Positions 59,267 to 64,000 of a stretch of 64,000 nt of DNA are shown in pieces (position 1 is the stretch's first letter; the number at the start of each line of letters is the position of its first letter). The notes beneath the pieces were generated by a model. That model did not search any database. It was not told where the DNA came from and saw only the letters and a list, made by a program, of their open reading frames with translations. Origin of the DNA: Microseira sp041929235. GTDB taxonomy: Bacteria > Cyanobacteriota > Cyanobacteriia > Cyanobacteriales > Aerosakkonemataceae. The stretch is taken from assembly GCF_041929235.1 (NCBI RefSeq), contig NZ_JBHFNP010000029.1, positions 62,001 through 126,000 of the forward strand, in the 5' to 3' direction. Both the position numbers and the translations under genes were made by a program.

Positions 59267-60028
59267 ATGCGTAAAAACCAGCTCAAACAAAAACTCCAGC
59301 AAGGCGAAGTCGTACTCGGTTTGTTTGTTAACTGCGCCTATCCCGCGTTTATCGAAATCTGCGGACACGCGGGATTTGATTTTGTCGTCATCGACCTAGA
59401 ACACGGTCCCCTACATCCATTGGTTGCTGAAGACCTCTGCCGCGCCGCCGACTGCGTGGGATTATCCCCCATCGTCCGCGTGCGCCAGAACGATGCACCG
59501 CAAATTCAACGCGCGCTTGATATTGGCAGCGCGGGCGTCCAAGTGCCTCAGATCGAAAGCCAACGCGATGCCCTTGCTGTCGTTCGGGGTGCAAAATACA
59601 GCCCCTTGGGAGAGCGTGGTCTTTCATTTTACACCCGCGCGGGGGTTTACTCATCAGCCGGGACGCAAATTACAGACCAGTTGAATGCAGAATCTCTGGT
59701 TATCGTTCACGTCGAAGGCAAACGCGGCGTGGATAACTTGGCAGAAATTGTCAGCGTGCCCCACATTGACGTTATCTTTCTCGGCCCTTACGATTTGTCC
59801 CAAAGTTTGGGTATTCCCGGACAAGTGCAAGATCCGCGCGTCATCGAACTGATGCAAAACGCAGTCGGGACTATCCGCAACGCCGGGAAAGCTGTCGGGA
59901 CTTTTGCCGATAACCCGGAAACCGCCAAGCAGTGGATTGATACCGGAGTGCAGTATATCGCCCTCGGCGTCGATGTGGGCGTTTTCCTGCGGGCGTGCCA
60001 AACTTTGGTGAAAGCAGTTCGCGGTTAA
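59267..60028 (+). CDS. HpcH/HpaI family aldolase
   Basis: 253 residues. Class II pyruvate aldolases of this family split 2-keto-3-deoxy acids or 4-hydroxy-2-keto acids with a metal ion. Seen are VLGLFVNCAYPAFIEICGHA, VVIDLEHGPLHPL (conserved His/Arg loop), IVRVRQNDAPQIQRALDIGS, GAGVQVPQI-like GSAGVQVPQIES, HVEGKRGVDNLAEIVSV and DVIFLGPYDLSQSLGIPGQV. The length is typical. The ATG has no clear ribosome binding site. It is divergent from the LuxR regulator, which may control it. Confidence 0.92.
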   Translation: MRKNQLKQKLQQGEVVLGLFVNCAYPAFIEICGHAGFDFVVIDLEHGPLHPLVAEDLCRAADCVGLSPIVRVRQNDAPQIQRALDIGSAGVQVPQIESQRDALAVVRGAKYSPLGERGLSFYTRAGVYSSAGTQITDQLNAESLVIVHVEGKRGVDNLAEIVSVPHIDVIFLGPYDLSQSLGIPGQVQDPRVIELMQNAVGTIRNAGKAVGTFADNPETAKQWIDTGVQYIALGVDVGVFLRACQTLVKAVRG

Positions 60029-60174
60029 ACCGAAATGTTTGCTTCTTTACCATAACTTTGCATTTTTTGTAGTCTATTTAGCGACACTTTTCCAAAAAAT
60101 TGCTCTACACTGGAAGTATCAACCTCCAGAAATTAATACTGGAGATGGGAGCAACGAATAAGGAGTAAAATTAA

Positions 60175-60843
60175 ATGCAAACGCTATGGGGATCAGCGGA
60201 ATCTGCTTACGAGATTAGTTTTGCTTTAGAAAAAGTTGATTCTATTAAGCTAGAGGGTTTCAAGGGATTCTTTAGAGATCTTCCGGTTGACCCTTACATA
60301 AAAGGCAATTACCGTTCCAGAAGATTATCGCGTTTCAAAATTTCTGGGAGTGAGTTAATCAAGCTACCTCACGGCTATTTTTTCCAAAGCAAGAACTACA
60401 ATCCATTATTGGGTGGGGTCAAGCGAGAATTTGCCGAAGTTGATGATGCAATGATAAAACTCGATGAGTTTAAGAAACTTATCTTTGAATTTAGTCATTA
60501 CTGTAAGCTCAATCCCGGAGTTGAAATCGGCGTTCATCAAATTAGGACTAGCTGTTCGCCGGATAATTTCGGCAACCCTGCACCGGAAGGAATTCATAGA
60601 GATGGCTGTGAGTTTGTAGGAATTTTTGCGGTTGATAGGGAAAATATTGCAGGCGGGGAAACCCATTTGTATGTAGCTAAAAAGGAAAAGCCGGTTTTTA
60701 ATAAAATCCTGAAGCCGGGAGAACTGCTATTAGTTAACGACCGGGAGTTCTTTCATTTTACCACTCCGATTAAACCGCTTTCTCCGGGTTTAGGAACGAG
60801 GGATGTTTTTGTTCTGACTTCTCCTAGCTTGTTAGAGGATTAA
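60175..60843 (+). CDS. 2OG-Fe dioxygenase family protein (PF10014-like)
   Basis: 222 residues. Iron and 2-oxoglutarate dependent hydroxylase fold: EGIHRDGCEFVGIFAVDREN provides His-x-Asp, FFHFTTPIKPLSPGLGTRDVFVLT the distal His and the Arg for 2-oxoglutarate. This is the group that includes isoleucine dioxygenases. The substrate is not known. AATAAGGAGTAAA precedes the ATG, a strong ribosome binding site. It follows the aldolase gene by 147 bp. Confidence 0.85.
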   Translation: MQTLWGSAESAYEISFALEKVDSIKLEGFKGFFRDLPVDPYIKGNYRSRRLSRFKISGSELIKLPHGYFFQSKNYNPLLGGVKREFAEVDDAMIKLDEFKKLIFEFSHYCKLNPGVEIGVHQIRTSCSPDNFGNPAPEGIHRDGCEFVGIFAVDRENIAGGETHLYVAKKEKPVFNKILKPGELLLVNDREFFHFTTPIKPLSPGLGTRDVFVLTSPSLLED

Positions 60844-60863
60844 AAAATTCTGAACTGACATCT

Positions 60864-61127
60864 AGAAACCGGGTTTCTTGCTGCGATCTCGAGTTCCTGG
60901 ATCGACGATTTTTCAGAGAAACCCGGTTTCTTTGGCGTAAGTAACGCACCATCTCCACCAGATCTGGAGTTGCTGCGTAAGTCCTGGGATCGTAGCGAAT
61001 GGCTAATGGTCGAGATTTGTTCAGGACTTAGGCAAGGGCGTTGCCAGAAACAAAGGTGAGACCTTGATTTCTCGTTCCCAAACCAACGATTTTTCGGATC
61101 GCCCTTTGTTTCTTTGCCTAAGTCCTG
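60864..61127. repeat. Compound repeat block: GAAACCCGGTTT and CAGGACTTAGGC elements
   Basis: 60864-60933 is an inverted pair AGAAACCGGGTTTCTT / GAGAAACCCGGTTTCTT. TGCGTAAGTCCTG (60974-60986) is one end of the CAGGACTTACGCA family. A complete element follows at 61022-61127, with ends CAGGACTTAGGCAAGGGCG and CGCCCTTTGTTTCTTTGCCT..AAGTCCTG. The region separates the convergent dioxygenase and ThDP enzyme genes. I see no gene. Confidence 0.85.
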
Positions 61128-61158
61128 TTGTTTGTCACATTGCCACCAGACCTTTCGG

Positions 61159-62781
61159 TTATCCCTTCAAAGTTTGAGCGAATAAACCGCTTAACCGCGT
61201 CAGCGTGGGGGATACATCATCTGGCGAGAGATGAACGTCAAGGATACTGAAGGCGTCGCTTTCTCGTGCTACCTGTAGCGCCTTGCGGAGTTCTTCGCTG
61301 GTTTTAATTGTGAAGCCTTGCCCACCCAAAACTTCAGCCAACTTCGCGTAGTCCAAACTAGAGATATTAACCAAGTTAGACTGCTGATGTGCCATTGCCC
61401 GCAGCGAGGCATAGCAACCGTTGTCGATCAGAATCACAATGGGGTTGAGTCCGAGTCGCTTTGCGGTGACTAACTCCATACCCGTCATTTGAAACGCCCC
61501 GTCGCCGACTAGAGCGATCGCTCGCGAAAATGGCGTCGCCAGCTGCGCCCCGATCGCTCCCGGTACGGCAAAGCCCATACTGGCATAGTACGCGGGGCAG
61601 AGAAACGACGAACCTTCCTGCATCTTGATGTCGTTGGCAGAAAACAGCGGATCGCCCACATCGGTTACTAGGAGCGTTTCCCTATCAATAAATTGATTGA
61701 GTTCGTACAGCAGTCCACTCATCGAAATTGCACCCACAGAAGGGGCAACTCGCGGCTGCATCGGCACAATTTTTGCCGGATCGTGATGGGGTAGACTCGA
61801 CTGTGCTAACTGTTTGACAAAGTCTTCAAACAGAACATCGCCGTACTGGTGATATTTGATCGCAATGCGTTCGGAAGTCGCGTAGATGGTGCGCGAGGGG
61901 TCGAGGTGCGCGGTAAACAAACCCAGGTTAATATCCGTCATGAACGCGCCCACCATCAGCAAGCAGTCGGACTTTTCCACCAAATCGCGCACTCGCAAAT
62001 CTCCGGTTTCGCCGTTATAGATACCGACGTACTGCGGGTGAGCTTCGGGAAACGCCGACTTGCCCAACAGCGTAGAACACACGGGTACGCCTAACCTCTC
62101 TGCCAGCGCCACTACGGTTTCCTGCAACCCAAAGCGCTGCACTTCTACGCCTACAAGTATGACTGGCGAAGTTGCCGCCTTTAGCATCTGCGTTGTCTCT
62201 GCTAAAACTTCCGCCAACGCCTGGGGTTTAGTCTGCTTCAGGGGAGTGGGAGGTTGTTCGGTTTCCTCGATTTCCGCGTAAACCATATCCCGCGGAATTT
62301 CTAGGTAAACGGGACGTTTGAATGTCAGCGCGTAGTTGATGGCGTGATGGATTTGTGCATCAGCGGTTTTCGGGTCATCCAGCGTTACCGCATCAAGCGT
62401 CACTTCCTCATAAACCCGCCGCTGGGTATCAAAGGTTTTAACTTTATGGTGTAGTAAATCCTTTTCCCGTCTTTCCCGCACGCCTGGACTCCCGCTTAAA
62501 ACAACTAGCGGTGATTTTTCGGCATAGGCCCCGGCGGTGGCGTTAACCATGTTCAACCCACCGACACTGTAGGTGATTACAGCTAAACCCAAACCGCGAA
62601 TGCGAGCGTAGGCATCGGCAGCGAAGCCAACCGCAGGTTCGTGAGTCATTACTATTGGTTGGATCTGGCTGTCTGCAAGGGCGTCGTAGAGTGTCAAAGC
62701 GAAGTCGCCCGGTATGCCGAAGGCATGATGCACGCCCTGTTCGTATAAAAGTTGAAAAATATGGGGTGCTAGTTGAACCAT
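61159..62781 (-). CDS. ThDP-dependent 2-keto acid decarboxylase (pyruvate/indolepyruvate decarboxylase-like)
   Basis: 540 residues. Three-domain thiamine diphosphate enzyme: the activating Glu in THEPAVGFAADAYAR (near 49), HH in DLLHHKVKTFD (typical of pyruvate, indolepyruvate and benzoylformate decarboxylases), the ThDP-binding GDGAFQMTGMELVTAKRLGL followed by the metal-binding N in ILIDNGCYASLRA. The alpha-keto substrate is uncertain; aldehyde formation from pyruvate or phenylpyruvate is likely. It depends on thiamine diphosphate, which thiC at 15094 helps to make, though the genes are far apart. Upstream ATG follows an AT-rich leader. Confidence 0.9.
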   Translation of the reverse strand: MVQLAPHIFQLLYEQGVHHAFGIPGDFALTLYDALADSQIQPIVMTHEPAVGFAADAYARIRGLGLAVITYSVGGLNMVNATAGAYAEKSPLVVLSGSPGVRERREKDLLHHKVKTFDTQRRVYEEVTLDAVTLDDPKTADAQIHHAINYALTFKRPVYLEIPRDMVYAEIEETEQPPTPLKQTKPQALAEVLAETTQMLKAATSPVILVGVEVQRFGLQETVVALAERLGVPVCSTLLGKSAFPEAHPQYVGIYNGETGDLRVRDLVEKSDCLLMVGAFMTDINLGLFTAHLDPSRTIYATSERIAIKYHQYGDVLFEDFVKQLAQSSLPHHDPAKIVPMQPRVAPSVGAISMSGLLYELNQFIDRETLLVTDVGDPLFSANDIKMQEGSSFLCPAYYASMGFAVPGAIGAQLATPFSRAIALVGDGAFQMTGMELVTAKRLGLNPIVILIDNGCYASLRAMAHQQSNLVNISSLDYAKLAEVLGGQGFTIKTSEELRKALQVARESDAFSILDVHLSPDDVSPTLTRLSGLFAQTLKG

Positions 62782-62981
62782 TTTGCTTCGGGTTGGAGTG
62801 CGCCTAAATTGTCGATCTTTCCCGCACTCGAACCGCTACTTTCAATCTAACAAGTGCCTCGAGTTTATCTTAGTAAATTATGAAGTTTTTTGACGTAAAT
62901 CAAAAAAATTTACTATTTTATTAAACTAAGCAAAAATGCTGACCGTGTTTCTACAAATTGTCGGGTTTTTGATTTCTTTCG

Positions 62982-63422
62982 TTAAACTGTAACGGGTTGG
63001 TCGAGTTGTTTCATTAATGCTTGTACTTTTTCCAAATCGTAGGGGAAAGGTCGTTTGATGGGACGATAATCTCTCTCGTGGGTGGGTCCGTGTCGCAGGA
63101 CGGCATTGACTAGCAAACAGGGTTCATTAGTCAGATTAATTGCGCCGTGAAGCACACCGCGTGGAATCGTGACGACCATCGGCAAGCGATCGCTCATCAG
63201 TGTATACCGATACTGCCGATCTTCCAACGTCACTAGGACAAAGCTACCCCGCACAACCAATAGCTGGTCGGTTTGATATCGGTGTACAAATAAATCGTCA
63301 ACTGTATTTGCTGCTATCTGCACCAGCATCGTTTCGTTGCTGGACTGGGGAGTATAAAACTCCGCCATACCGCTTTTAATAGACTCCAGCTGGCGGCTCT
63401 CGATTCCTCTGCTTTTGCCCAT
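62982..63422 (-). CDS. Cupin-domain protein
   Basis: 146 residues, one cupin beta-barrel. VDDLFVHRYQTDQLLVVRGSFVLVTLEDRQ is cupin motif 1 (G-x5-H-x-H is reduced to VHRYQTDQ) and TIPRGVLHGAINLTNEP motif 2. It is similar in layout to the RmlC-like sugar nucleotide epimerase family but lacks its full catalytic pair, so I call it only cupin. The start has no clear ribosome binding site. It is divergent from the end-of-window repeat, and the gene next on its strand is the ThDP enzyme, 200 bp on, so a common promoter is possible. Confidence 0.8.
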   Translation of the reverse strand: MGKSRGIESRQLESIKSGMAEFYTPQSSNETMLVQIAANTVDDLFVHRYQTDQLLVVRGSFVLVTLEDRQYRYTLMSDRLPMVVTIPRGVLHGAINLTNEPCLLVNAVLRHGPTHERDYRPIKRPFPYDLEKVQALMKQLDQPVTV

Positions 63423-63918
63423 ACCGATCCGTCTAAACCTAATGTTTTTTAATCTTTGCTTTGGTTCTAGTCTAACTGAAAAAATCTAAAAATTTGTTGC
63501 TTCCATCACAAAATCTGTCAAAAGTATGGTATGTAAAATACGACTAAAATTGTCGGGTTTGACCGGAGAAGACGGGGAGACGGGGAGACGGGGAGACGCG
63601 GCGACGGGTCGAGTTATGGTCACCCATTCCCCGCGTCAGGAGCTGGAAGAGGACGCGGTGACGCGGAAGGTGACGCGCGGACACCCCATGGTAGGAGCCA
63701 GGGGATTCCAGCAAGGAAGAATTTTCTTCTTCTGGCGCGTTTAAATTCGGCAGGCTATTGACCAGGTGCAGAGATCTGGGTCAGGGTCGCTCTCCGCGTC
63801 TCCCCTTCTCCCCATCTGGGCGTCTTCTTGGTCAGAGCATCCTCTTCTTGAATATTTGCCACGAACGGGCAATTGAATTAAACCCGCCCTTTGTGGGGAT
63901 CTTTTCCCCAATGCCCGG
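63423..63918. repeat. Gene-free stretch with dispersed repeat copy 2
   Basis: GGGGAGACGGGGAGACGGGG units (about 63572-63598) precede the dispersed element at about 63600-63830, inverted relative to 30880-31095 (shared GGACACCCCATGGTAGGAGC and neighbouring parts). Near 63840-63918 is a short unrelated stretch. I see no gene. Confidence 0.65.
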
Positions 63919-64000
63919 TTAAAGCGCTTTGGCGGTTAAGCTGGCAGGTTTGCGGAAGTCGCCTTGTAAGGTGACGCTGCGATCGTTGGCGGCGAGGTGG
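63919..64000 (-). CDS. 3' end of an unidentified gene
   Basis: On the minus strand the frame ends HLAANDRSVTLQGDFRKPAS then LTAKAL and TAA (63919-63921). Only 26 residues are visible, and I cannot assign a family. The open frame, normal codon use and a stop before the repeat region make a real gene likely. The start lies beyond the window. Confidence 0.45.
   Translation of the reverse strand, partial: HLAANDRSVTLQGDFRKPASLTAKAL

Noticed and set aside
63526..63744. 72-residue protein at the end of the window
   Set aside because: The frame lies over GGGGAGAC repeats and the dispersed element, with no family-like sequence.

Overview
The window is cyanobacterial chromosome, probably from a filamentous species. 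Three things support this: psbZ of photosystem II at 55370, a Ycf29-type regulator at 58497 and very frequent GCGATCGC (HIP1) octamers, together with many heptanucleotide tandem arrays of the kind known from filamentous cyanobacteria. I cannot fix the genus. Both strands are used, most genes stand alone or in short groups, and intergenic DNA is unusually rich in dispersed repeats.

Layout. 1-3.4 kb: 5' part of recQ, a DUF427 protein, an EndoU-like lipoprotein and an unknown gene. 3.6-8.1 kb: two sensor kinases in series. 8.1-10.8 kb: a Uma2-type gene, three tandem copies of a small HTH gene (two broken) and small unknown or secreted proteins. 10.9-13.9 kb: tRNA-Leu(UAG), pyrE, a hydrolase and a TPR protein. 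13.9-15.0 kb: a graveyard with WD40 and McrB-like fragments between copies of a 129-bp repeat. 15.1-16.6 kb: thiC behind a TPP riboswitch. 16.7-23.1 kb: small secreted proteins, a VanX-like dipeptidase, ygfZ and a second Uma2 gene. 23.2-27.9 kb: two DUF4139 (MuiA-family) genes with an Hpt protein between them. 28.3-30.7 kb: a [2Fe-2S] ferredoxin-like protein, a disrupted alcohol dehydrogenase and cysteine synthase. 31.8-39.8 kb: acyltransferase, 1-Cys peroxiredoxin, and a polysaccharide group (two GT4, one GT2, one O-antigen-ligase-like protein).

40.2-45.0 kb holds the translation and targeting run ffh-rpsP-khpA-rpsU-phoH, interrupted by IS200/IS605-type debris and a structured RNA-like segment. 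45.1-52.0 kb, on the minus strand, is a stressosome-type signalling locus: rsbR, rsbS, rsbT, an RsbT-like/PP2C fusion, a kinase with its own RsbT-like N-terminus, and a second hybrid kinase. No sigma factor is encoded there, so output probably goes through phosphorelay receivers. 52.3-64 kb: a DHH-CBS-tRNA nucleotidyltransferase fusion, psbZ, a DUF6816-like secreted protein, HAD hydrolase, low-molecular-weight phosphatase, Ycf29-type regulator, HpcH/HpaI aldolase, 2OG-Fe dioxygenase, a pyruvate-decarboxylase-like ThDP enzyme, a cupin and the 3' end of an unknown gene.

The most unusual theme is repeat invasion. At least five foldback or palindromic families occupy the spacers, and several genes carry repeat-derived sequence inside the frame. 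Three unrelated genes (ygfZ, the first MuiA-family gene and the DUF6816-like gene) each contain tandem repeats whose unit is exactly 30 bp, or ten codons. Other genes take their last residues or stop codon from a repeat.
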